The notes under the pieces: model-generated
Told to the model about the DNA's origin: nothing
Seen by the model: only the letters and a program-made list of their open reading frames with translations
Databases searched by the model: none
Position numbers and translations under genes: made by a program
NCBI GenBank assembly: GCA_021806765.1
Contig: JAJZQR010000170.1
Location: forward strand, 1 to 11,140
Length of the DNA stretch: 11,140 bases
Direction: 5' to 3'
DNA from: Chloroflexota bacterium
GTDB taxonomy: Bacteria; Chloroflexota; UBA6077
Part shown: piece by piece, positions 1-6,547 of the stretch
Layout: every line of letters begins with the position of its first letter
Numbering within the stretch: the first letter of the stretch is position 1

Positions 1-119
1 CGAAAAACTCCCGCCAACCCCAATCCAGCGTGCCCAAGCCCCCTCTCCTGGCAACATCCCCCTACTCTCTCCTCGATCCCCTTCTCCCACCCGCTGCGTA
101 AGCCCGGGAATACGGCGCA

Positions 120-148
120 TTGACGCTGAAGAAGGTCCTGTCTAGAAT
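120..148 (+). promoter_or_regulatory. Predicted sigma70-type promoter for the GT-C gene pair
   Basis: The -35 box TTGACG (120-125) matches the consensus at five of six positions. A 17-bp spacer separates it from the -10 box TAGAAT (143-148), also five of six. Transcription would start near 155 and leave a leader of about 130 nt before the ATG at 284. The leader holds a small inverted repeat, TATGGC-gtc-GCCATA (226-240), and a direct repeat GTCGCCAT (205-212 and 232-239); neither has an evident role. Upstream, 1-100 is rich in C and T, and I see no gene in it. The call rests on sequence match only. Confidence 0.55.
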
Positions 149-283
149 GTCGCTCCAGCACACAAGAGAGTCCTGTCCCTTCGGTTACCGGTCAGGCCCT
201 TACGGTCGCCATCGGTCACTTGGCGTATGGCGTCGCCATAGACTCGTGTTGTCGATGGGCCATCACTTCCACCAAGGTTCACC

Positions 284-1696
284 ATGGATCAAGGCATCTC
301 AAGGCTCTCTCGTCTCCCAGTGATTTCACGCATCAGCGCCTCGATGCGACCAGTCCATCTGGCACGCCGGTTCCAGGAGACTGTAGCTCTTGCTGCCCTC
401 CTGCTCCTTGGTCTATCGGTGCGAATATGGATGGCGCCCAAGGTCAGCTTCCTTCCAGACATCGTTCAGTTCAAGTACTGGGGGGAGGAGATGGCCAGGG
501 CCCCCCTGAGCGAGTTCTACAGGACGGCCTATCCCCCCAGCGAGATCTTACCAGGCTATCTGTACGTCTTGGCTGCTATCGAGCATCTCCGAGCGTGGAT
601 CGCTGGCCCCGTCTCTATGCTCGATGATTACGTTTTCTGGGCGAAACTCGTGCCGATCGCCGCTGACATTGGGTTGGGGATCATTGCCTTCTGGTTGTGT
701 CGCCCATTCTTGGGTCCTGTCCGTTCACTCATCGCTGCCGGTCTCGTACTGTTCAACCCTGGCGTCGCCGTCGCCAGCACCGTTTGGGCGCAGGCTGACT
801 CTCTAGGAATGGGCCTGTCCATGCTAGCTTTCGGGGCTCTGGTGAGGGGCAGCCCCGTGGCGGCGGGAGCACTTGGTGCCCTTGCCTTCGTGACAAAACC
901 ACAGTACACGCTGTTCCTAGCTGTGGGTGGTGTAGCTTACCTTGGCCGTGAGTTTCGGCATCTATCATCCCTGCGAGGGGCCAAAACCAAGGTGGCTTGG
1001 TTCAAGTGGGCATTCTCGCAGTTCCTCCTGCCTGCTTGCTCGCTGGTCGCTGCACTGCAACTACTGCTGATGCCCTTTTCCGTGTCGATCTGGCCGGGAC
1101 CACACGTGCAGTGGACTCTTCGTGGGCTGCTTATGGTGGCCACTGGCAAGTATCCTGTGACCAGCTTTACCGCTTTCAACTTGTGGGGGACTCCCATTGC
1201 CGGAATGGAACTGCCGGATGCTACAAGAGGCTTCCTATCCTTGAGCTATCAGACCTGGGGTCTCCTGCTCTTCTTGGCGGTGATCGCAGTATCCTTGTTC
1301 TTCACGTGGACTCACACTGACGACTTCCCAGCCCTGTTGTGGGCCTCCTTTGTCGTTTCTTTCGGCTTCTTCGAGCTGACCACCAGGATGCACGGGCGCT
1401 ATCTCTTTCCCGCGCTCCCTCTTCTCGCTGTAGGATCTGTCTTTCGTCGGTGGATGATTCCTTACTACGTGGCTTTGTCGGCACTGTACCTTGTCGACAC
1501 TTGGTACTCATGGGAGCTGTGGGTGTCAGGAGGAAAGGACATGACGTTCGCTGGTATTCTCGACTTGGCGACTGCCGCCTCTGTTTTCTCCGTTCTACTG
1601 TTCCTCTCCTCTTTTATGGTCACGATAGTTTCCATGCGCCGCCGGAACACCAGTGCCGCGTATTCAAATTCGCTGAGGCACACGCATGGCAGTTGA
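284..1696 (+). CDS. Multi-pass membrane protein, GT-C superfamily glycosyltransferase-like
   Basis: This 470-residue protein has about ten hydrophobic segments, the first near residues 32-48. It has the layout of GT-C glycosyltransferases, integral membrane enzymes that take a sugar from a polyprenyl-phosphate donor and add it to an acceptor outside the cytoplasm. Visible hallmarks are an acidic residue in the first outer loop (D59 in LPDIVQFKYW), YPPSEILPGYLYVL (83-96), WAQAD (168-172; GT-Cs often have WGQ.D here), TKPQ (204-207) and RMHGRYLFP (368-376). The last resembles the MHxRYLFP signature of mannosyltransferase-like GT-Cs. The exact family (GT39, GT87 or other) and substrate cannot be told by eye. 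The ATG at 284 has AAGG six bases upstream; ATG 344 (residue 21) is an alternative without a clear ribosome site. It is first of two genes behind the promoter at 120-148. Confidence 0.8.
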   Translation: MDQGISRLSRLPVISRISASMRPVHLARRFQETVALAALLLLGLSVRIWMAPKVSFLPDIVQFKYWGEEMARAPLSEFYRTAYPPSEILPGYLYVLAAIEHLRAWIAGPVSMLDDYVFWAKLVPIAADIGLGIIAFWLCRPFLGPVRSLIAAGLVLFNPGVAVASTVWAQADSLGMGLSMLAFGALVRGSPVAAGALGALAFVTKPQYTLFLAVGGVAYLGREFRHLSSLRGAKTKVAWFKWAFSQFLLPACSLVAALQLLLMPFSVSIWPGPHVQWTLRGLLMVATGKYPVTSFTAFNLWGTPIAGMELPDATRGFLSLSYQTWGLLLFLAVIAVSLFFTWTHTDDFPALLWASFVVSFGFFELTTRMHGRYLFPALPLLAVGSVFRRWMIPYYVALSALYLVDTWYSWELWVSGGKDMTFAGILDLATAASVFSVLLFLSSFMVTIVSMRRRNTSAAYSNSLRHTHGS

Positions 1697-3725
1697 CCTT
1701 CCATGGTTGGTGAGGAATAGGGGGCCGCGTACAGTCAACCATACAGGCCGAGAAGGCAGGATGCGTCTCCTGGTCATGCTGTGGCTCACGGTCTTGTCCT
1801 TCTCGTTTGCCTTGGCAGTCAATGTTGCCCTGTTCGATAGGACGACTCTGTCGGGAGCCTCCAGGCTGTGGTTGGGGTCCCTGGTTTTCTGGTTCGCCGC
1901 AACTTTGATCTGGTGGACCCGCCCAAGGGGCGTTCAGGGTAGACTGCACTTCAATACCTACGAGTTGACGTCATTGTTGTGCGTCACGCTTCCCATGGCA
2001 CTAGTGAGCATTGGACTGGTGGTGGCCAGTTACGTCTCGGAACAGCTGCACGGCTATCTGTATTCCACGCTTTACTATGCCCGCCTGTGGTCGGACAGAT
2101 CTTGGCCCGTGATGCTCCTGGCAGCGGTGCTGATCGGCTATTCGGTTGCGTGGACCGGGCGGGGTTTCTTATCCAAGCGGGGTGAAGCAGTCCCATTCCG
2201 AACGGCCCTTGTATCGACACTATCTGGGCTACCTTCCCTGCTGCCGGTCGCTGTCACCGCAATCGGGCTGGTGTTGGCATCGGTTTCGCTTTCCATGATC
2301 AACGTCAACTTCTGGCGGTACTGGGCAACCTCCGATGGCTGGGTCGTTACTGCTCACTACCCCTCAACATTCACTGACTCGGTCCAGGTGGCAATGGGAG
2401 GTGGTTCTAAGTATTTTGTCTCCTACCCATTGCTGCCGTCATTGTTGACCCTGTCCTATGGGTTCCTGGGCCACACTACTTTGGCAAGTTACCTTCCCAT
2501 TATTGCGGGCAATACCCTGCTACCGCTCGCCGTTTTTGCCTTGTTAAGAGAGATGACCGGGAGAGACCTGCTCGCTTTCTTATTCGCAGTCTTGGCGGCG
2601 TCGTTTCCTCTGCTGCGCAGCTACACTATGGATGTGGGCGAGGCCGATGGGTTACTGATGACCGTCCTGGTGCTGGCGGCATACTCAGGACTACGAGCGA
2701 GCAGGGATGATAGGCTTTCGGTTCAAGTGGTAAGCGCTGTTGTGGCAGGTGTGGCTGCCTTGGCCCGACCTGAGGGGGTCTTCTACATGGCCGCAATGTA
2801 CATGGTGGCTGCTGTAGTGCGTTGGAGACAACGCCGGTACTGGGCATCCCTATTGCTTACCAGCTTGATCATTGTGGGGTTCTCTGGAATCCTTTTCCAG
2901 GAGTATGGCACGATCTGGCCGGACAACTATCGGTTCTCCGCGACTATCAGCCTCTCGAACTTCTTCGAGACGCTGCAGGTTGTCCAACAGAGTGGACTTG
3001 TGAGGATGTGGGCTGCCGCTCTGTCGATTTCTCCGTGGTCGTTAGTCTTGGCAGTGCTAGTAATGGCGTCTGTTCTGGCATTGGGTAGTGTCAGCATGCT
3101 CAAGAGAGACTCCACGCTGATCTGGATGCCCGCCGCGGCATTGGGGAATGTGGTCATGGCGTTGGCTGTAGGTCCGGTTCCAGCCGAGGCCACCAAGTAC
3201 CACGATTTCTTCCGGCACATCTCCTACGGTTTCCCTTTGTTGGCCGTGACGGTGGCCTACGGGGTCAACTACCTGTGTGTCCGCTGTCGTCACTCTTGGG
3301 TGAGAGCAGTGGTGTATGGAGCGATTGCCTTGCTGGTGCTGGGCCAGCTCTCCCTGCTGGAGGGCCCGGTGACTCCCGGAAATCCCGCCACTACTCCCCT
3401 CATGACTTCGGACGTCCACGTCATGGCTACCGAACTGCTTATCGACCCGTATCCGTTGCCGGTCATGGAGTTTCGCCGGTCAGACTCGCGATACGTCCCC
3501 GATGCCGCGGAGTACATGGCCCGTTTTCCCGACAACGTCAACCAGCACTACGCCGGTGCGGACATCAGGCGGGTGGGGAATGCCCTGGACTACTACCGGG
3601 CGGCAATGATGCTCTTCATTTGGTTTCTGGCACTCGGCGCTCTGCCCTTCTTGTTTAGCGTGAGGCGACGCCGATTGTCCGCGCCCCAAGACCTTGCAGC
3701 AACGGTGGAATCTGCCGGGGATTGA
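1686..3725 (+). CDS. Multi-pass membrane protein, GT-C/GT39-like, distinct from its neighbour
   Basis: The 679-residue protein has a dozen or more hydrophobic segments. Two occupy about 26-78. A GT-C-like core begins near 185, with an outer loop containing D231 (STFTDSVQV) and a membrane-flanked MDVGEAD (315-321). RPEG (361-364) follows a helix, in a position where such proteins often carry an R-P/x-x-G turn, and HDFFRH (506-511) precedes another helix. A polar loop (about 560-635) lies before the last helix. This supports a membrane glycosyltransferase using a lipid-linked donor, but not a substrate. The ATG at 1686 overlaps the previous gene by 11 nt and has GAGG seven bases upstream. The ATG at 1761 (residue 26) has AGAAGG four bases upstream and would place the protein start directly at the first membrane helix. 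Either is possible. Codon use looks more relaxed at third positions than in gltX, judged by eye. Confidence 0.75.
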   Translation: MAVDLPWLVRNRGPRTVNHTGREGRMRLLVMLWLTVLSFSFALAVNVALFDRTTLSGASRLWLGSLVFWFAATLIWWTRPRGVQGRLHFNTYELTSLLCVTLPMALVSIGLVVASYVSEQLHGYLYSTLYYARLWSDRSWPVMLLAAVLIGYSVAWTGRGFLSKRGEAVPFRTALVSTLSGLPSLLPVAVTAIGLVLASVSLSMINVNFWRYWATSDGWVVTAHYPSTFTDSVQVAMGGGSKYFVSYPLLPSLLTLSYGFLGHTTLASYLPIIAGNTLLPLAVFALLREMTGRDLLAFLFAVLAASFPLLRSYTMDVGEADGLLMTVLVLAAYSGLRASRDDRLSVQVVSAVVAGVAALARPEGVFYMAAMYMVAAVVRWRQRRYWASLLLTSLIIVGFSGILFQEYGTIWPDNYRFSATISLSNFFETLQVVQQSGLVRMWAAALSISPWSLVLAVLVMASVLALGSVSMLKRDSTLIWMPAAALGNVVMALAVGPVPAEATKYHDFFRHISYGFPLLAVTVAYGVNYLCVRCRHSWVRAVVYGAIALLVLGQLSLLEGPVTPGNPATTPLMTSDVHVMATELLIDPYPLPVMEFRRSDSRYVPDAAEYMARFPDNVNQHYAGADIRRVGNALDYYRAAMMLFIWFLALGALPFLFSVRRRRLSAPQDLAATVESAGD

Positions 3726-3812
3726 CTGTAACGGCAGCGTGGGATCGGCTTCTCTCAACCTCATCCGGCGTTACCAAGAGAATGGCGCCCGATGCGGATA
3801 CGGAGATGGTCC

Positions 3813-4421
3813 TCACTGCCCAGGCAATCCGCTCACGTTCTGGATGTCGCTGATCTTGGGGCCGCCGGACGTCGGTTGGACGGCGAAGGTGGCGCTGCCC
3901 TGCAGGGTCTGGGCGGGAATAGAGAGGGGGCCCTTGACGGCTATGACCTGAACCGTGAAGCTGGCATTCACGGCCTGCTCGTCGGGGGCAGGCTTAGGGG
4001 CGGGACTGAGGTCGAGTCTCTGCACCGACATCTCGATGGTGATGCCTCGCTGGCTGGCCTGGCTCTGGATGGTGTCCCCAATCTGCTTCGTCTGTTCGGT
4101 GGCATTGCCGGTGGTGAGGCTTTGAGCCTTCTGATAGTCTCCGGCGGTCACGGCGTCGAACCAGCCTCGCACCAGGGACTGGGCCTGCTCCTGGGTCACC
4201 CCCGGCACGGGCGTGGGGGTTGCCGGGGGTGGGGTCGGGGTGGGGGTGGGCTGCTGGGTTGGAGCCGGGGTCGCCGCAGGGACGGTTTCAGTCGGTGACG
4301 TGCCCTGGCCCGCCGCAGTCTGGCATGCGGCGAAGGCCAGAGGCACGGCGAACAGTCCGACCATCGCCAGCACCCTCCCCATGGATCTCAGCCTGTTCGA
4401 TCGGCCCTTTCTGGTAGACAC
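3813..4421 (-). CDS. Small lipoprotein with Thr/Pro linker and possible NTF2-like domain
   Basis: The 202-residue product starts with a basic segment and a hydrophobic stretch (about 16-32) ending in LAFAAC. C33 is the probable lipidated cysteine, although F at -3 is not the usual lipobox residue. A disordered Thr/Pro linker covers about 41-73. The remaining ~125 residues begin VTQEQAQSLVRGWFDAVTAG, which resembles the opening helix of NTF2-like/DUF4878-type domains in secreted lipoproteins, and continue with alternating strands. The function is unknown; extracytoplasmic ligand binding or an envelope role is a guess. The start is GTG with GAGGAGG about nine bases upstream; the in-frame ATG at 4382 has a poorer site and would trim the basic N-terminus. 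It lies 158 nt downstream of gltX on the same strand, beyond a palindrome cluster. The LspA encoded upstream would cleave this kind of precursor. Confidence 0.8.
   Translation of the reverse strand: MSTRKGRSNRLRSMGRVLAMVGLFAVPLAFAACQTAAGQGTSPTETVPAATPAPTQQPTPTPTPPPATPTPVPGVTQEQAQSLVRGWFDAVTAGDYQKAQSLTTGNATEQTKQIGDTIQSQASQRGITIEMSVQRLDLSPAPKPAPDEQAVNASFTVQVIAVKGPLSIPAQTLQGSATFAVQPTSGGPKISDIQNVSGLPGQ
4215..4250 (+). other. G-quadruplex-prone G-run tract opposite the lipoprotein linker
   Basis: The plus strand has six G runs in 36 bases: 4215-4219 (5 G), 4225-4229 (5), 4231-4234 (4), 4237-4240 (4), 4242-4246 (5) and 4248-4250 (3). The loops are 5, 1, 2, 1 and 1 bases. That exceeds the usual four-run definition of a quadruplex motif with G runs of three or more. 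Because the lipoprotein gene reads on the minus strand, the G-rich strand is its transcription template. The tract arises from CCC and ACC codons for the Pro/Thr linker, so it may be a by-product of codon choice. Confidence 0.6.
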
Positions 4422-4455
4422 TGAGCCCGCCCTCCTCGCGTCGAAGAGTCGCCTC

Positions 4456-4511
4456 TAGGGCGGGGGTTTATCCCCCGCCGCCGGACGGGCCGGCAGAGAC
4501 GCCGGCCCCTA
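4456..4511. repeat. Pair of GC-rich palindromes flanked by TAGGG/CCCTA, REP-like
   Basis: There are two perfect hairpins in tandem. The first is GGCGGGGG (4459-4466), loop TTTAT, CCCCCGCC (4472-4479). The second is GGGCCGGC (4487-4494), loop AGAGAC, GCCGGCCC (4501-4508). The pair is bounded by TAGGG (4456-4460) and CCCTA (4507-4511), giving the unit inverted outer ends. A third palindrome, GGCGCC-AA-GGCGCC (4517-4530), follows. The set lies in the spacer between gltX and the lipoprotein gene. No T run follows on either strand, so a standard intrinsic terminator is unlikely, but such hairpins in RNA could protect 3' ends or slow polymerase. Layout and location fit a dispersed intergenic palindrome family. 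Confidence 0.6.
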
Positions 4512-4579
4512 CGTCGGGCGCCAAGGCGCCGCGGTTGCCGGAAGTCTCCACTTGGCAAGGAACGGGCCACTAGATGCCC

Positions 4580-6052
4580 CTACCGGGACAACTCCTGCAG
4601 CTTGGCCTCGGCAGCGTCCAGCCTGGGCATCGCCCTCTCTCTCCCCAGCACCTCCATGGTCTCGAAGAGGGGCGGTGCCGCCGTTCGGCCGGTGCTGGCT
4701 ACCCTCAGGACCCCGAAGAGTTGCCCCGTCTTCACCCCCAACTCCTCAGCGAGGGGGCGGATCGTCGCCTCCAGGGTGGTGCGGTCCCAGGTAGGGAGAC
4801 CGGCGATCCGCTCCCTGGCCGTCCTCAGGGCCGCCAGGCTGCCTTCCGCCGTCATCCCCTTCTGTACCAGGAGCGAGCCGTCGTACTCCAGGGCATCGGC
4901 GAAGAAGAAGTCGGTGAACTCCACGATGTCGCTCAGCTTGCGGATCCGCTCCTGCACCAGGGGAACCACCCGCTCCACGTAATCCCGCTCCTGCTCGGTG
5001 GCCAGCCCGGCCCTCTCCAGATAGGGCATCACCCGGGAGGTGAGATCTGAGACGGTGAGCTGCCGGATGTAGTAACCGTTCATCCAGTCCAGCTTGGTGA
5101 TGTCGAAGATTGCCCCGGTCTTGTTGATCTTCTCGATGGTGAAGTACCGGATCAGCTCTTCCCTCGACATAATCTCTGTGGTGGCATCGTAGGCCCACCC
5201 CAACAGCGCCAGGTAGTTCATCATCGCCTCGGGCAGGTAGCCCATGTCTCGGTAGGCCAGGACCGAGGTGGCGCCGTGCCGCTTGCTCAGCTTCGCCCGG
5301 TCCGGACCCAGGATCTGGGGGACGTGGGCGAACTTGGGAGGCTCCCAGCCGAAGGCCTGATACAGCAGGATGTGCCGGGGCGTGCTGGAGATCCACTCGT
5401 CGGCGCGCATGACGTGGGTGATCTCCATCAGATGGTCGTCCACCAGGTGGGCCATGTGGTAGGTGGGGTATCCATCGGACTTGATCAGGACGAAGTCGTC
5501 CAGGGCGGCGTTGGGGAAGGTGATATCCCCGTGAATCAGGTCGTGGAAGCTGGTGGATCCCTCCAGGGGAACCTTGAAGCGGACGACAGGGACTATACCT
5601 TCGTCCAGCTTGGCCTTGACCTCTGCCTCCGATAGGCTGCGGCACAGGCGATCGTATCCAGGCGGCTCCTTGCGGCGCTGCTGCTCCTGGCGCATGGCTG
5701 CCAGTCTCTCGGGGCTGCAGAAGCAGTAGTAGGCGTCGCCCTGGGCGATCAGCCGGTCGGCGTGCTCCTTGTAGATGGGTAGCCGCTGCGACTGAAGGTA
5801 GGGCCCATGGGGTCCGTCCACCTCCGGCCCCTCATCCCAGTCCATCCCCAGCCAGCGAAGCCCGTCCAGCATCGCCTCCATGGCACCCTCGACCCTACGG
5901 GCCACATCGGTATCCTCGATGCGCACCACGAACTTTCCATGGTGGTGGCGAGCAAATAGCCAGTTGAAGACGATGGTCCTGAAGTTTCCTATGTGGGGGA
6001 GACCAGTGGGGCTGGGCGCGATCCTGGTCCTCACCACCTCTTTCTCAGTCAT
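4580..6052 (-). CDS. gltX: Glutamyl-tRNA synthetase
   Basis: This cytoplasmic class I aminoacyl-tRNA synthetase joins glutamate to tRNA-Glu using ATP, and in bacteria lacking glutaminyl-tRNA synthetase often also charges tRNA-Gln. The length, 490 residues, is normal. The nucleotide-binding fold opens with RIAPSPTGLPHIGN (10-23), where HIGN stands for the class I HIGH motif. Other markers are FVVRIEDTD (41-49), YYCFCSPERL (108-117), the DDFVLIKSDGYPTYH region (185-199) and KLSKR (254-258), the KMSKS equivalent. The helical anticodon-binding part follows, ending with the family-typical TGRTAAPPLFETMEVLG (454-470). The ATG at 6052 has GAGGAG five bases upstream and overlaps the stop of the zinc-ribbon gene by 8 nt, so translation is probably coupled. 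I cannot tell by eye whether the enzyme is discriminating or non-discriminating. Confidence 0.97.
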   Translation of the reverse strand: MTEKEVVRTRIAPSPTGLPHIGNFRTIVFNWLFARHHHGKFVVRIEDTDVARRVEGAMEAMLDGLRWLGMDWDEGPEVDGPHGPYLQSQRLPIYKEHADRLIAQGDAYYCFCSPERLAAMRQEQQRRKEPPGYDRLCRSLSEAEVKAKLDEGIVPVVRFKVPLEGSTSFHDLIHGDITFPNAALDDFVLIKSDGYPTYHMAHLVDDHLMEITHVMRADEWISSTPRHILLYQAFGWEPPKFAHVPQILGPDRAKLSKRHGATSVLAYRDMGYLPEAMMNYLALLGWAYDATTEIMSREELIRYFTIEKINKTGAIFDITKLDWMNGYYIRQLTVSDLTSRVMPYLERAGLATEQERDYVERVVPLVQERIRKLSDIVEFTDFFFADALEYDGSLLVQKGMTAEGSLAALRTARERIAGLPTWDRTTLEATIRPLAEELGVKTGQLFGVLRVASTGRTAAPPLFETMEVLGRERAMPRLDAAEAKLQELSR

Positions 6053-6467
6053 TTCCGCTCCTCGTATCCTCGAGTCTCACTCCGCAGCGCGGGCAGAAGG
6101 TGGCGTCGCCTGGAAGCGGGACGCCGCAGCTGGGGCAGCTTTCCGCCTCGGGCTGAGTTGCCTCGAAGGGCTCTTGCGGCTCCTCCGGCGCGGCTTCTCG
6201 GTTGATGGCTTCCAGTTCCGACTCCCGCTGGGCGAGCTCCGCCTGGATCTGGGCGATCCGTTCCGCGCGGCTGCGAAGGTCCTCGTGGATTGGCTCCCCC
6301 TGCTGGTGCAGTTCGAGCACCCGCTGGCCGATCAGCCGCATCTCTTCGTCCCTCTGTGCTTTCAGGCTGCCAATCTGGGATTTCACCCGATTGGCCCTCA
6401 GGAAGCGATCCAGTTCGAAGCTGGCCCTGTCGACGCCCCGTTTCAGAGAGCCCATGAAATCCATCAT
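6045..6467 (-). CDS. Coiled-coil protein with C-terminal zinc ribbon, function unknown
   Basis: A 140-residue soluble protein. The N-terminus (MMDFMGSLKR onward) is amphipathic. Residues about 30-92 are charged and heptad-like, predicting a long helical coiled coil. An acidic/Pro linker (93-110) leads to a four-cysteine zinc ribbon, CPSCGVPLPGDATFCPRCG, with C111, C114, C125 and C128. Similar short zinc-ribbon proteins occur in Chloroflexota as I remember them, without an assigned role. I chose the ATG at 6467 because GGAGGGAG lies five bases upstream. The frame stays open to a TTG at 6524, but that part is encoded by the 6488-6547 repeat and has no good ribosome site. The stop overlaps the start of gltX by 8 nt, and the SD of gltX lies inside this gene. 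A link to translation is suggested only by context. Confidence 0.85.
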   Translation of the reverse strand: MMDFMGSLKRGVDRASFELDRFLRANRVKSQIGSLKAQRDEEMRLIGQRVLELHQQGEPIHEDLRSRAERIAQIQAELAQRESELEAINREAAPEEPQEPFEATQPEAESCPSCGVPLPGDATFCPRCGVRLEDTRSGND

Positions 6468-6487
6468 GTCGTCTCCCTCCATCTTCC

Positions 6488-6547
6488 GGTTCTGACTTCT
6501 GGGTTCTGGGTGCTGAGCGCTCAACCCAGAACTCAGAACCCAGAACC
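6488..6547. repeat. 60-bp inverted repeat built from heptamers related to GGTTCTG
   Basis: On the minus strand, each arm consists of heptamers: GGTTCTG, GGTTCTG, AGTTCTG, then GGT, a central palindrome TGAGCGCTCA (plus-strand 6514-6523), and the mirrored CAGAACC, CAGAAGT, CAGAACC on the other arm. Pairing on the plus strand: 6503-6511 with 6524-6532, 6497-6501 with 6534-6538, and 6488-6494 with 6541-6547. Small bulges occur at 6512-6513, 6495-6496 and 6539-6540. The element fills the gap between the pseudouridine synthase and zinc-ribbon genes and contains the former's last four codons and TGA stop. No T run follows. It is probably a dispersed palindromic repeat. Confidence 0.7.

Noticed and set aside
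120..627. Short plus-strand frames in and beside the leader (120-323 and 220-627)
   Set aside because: They overlap the predicted promoter or the start of the first GT-C gene, lack good ribosome sites and show no recognisable protein features.
3728..3774. GTAACG ... CGTTAC inverted repeat in the convergent gap, as a bidirectional terminator
   Set aside because: The arms are only 6 bp with a 35-nt loop and no T run on either strand, so chance is likely.
4746..5645. 299-codon minus-strand frame inside gltX
   Set aside because: Out-of-frame reading of a certain gltX; the product is Arg/Gly/Pro-rich and low in complexity.
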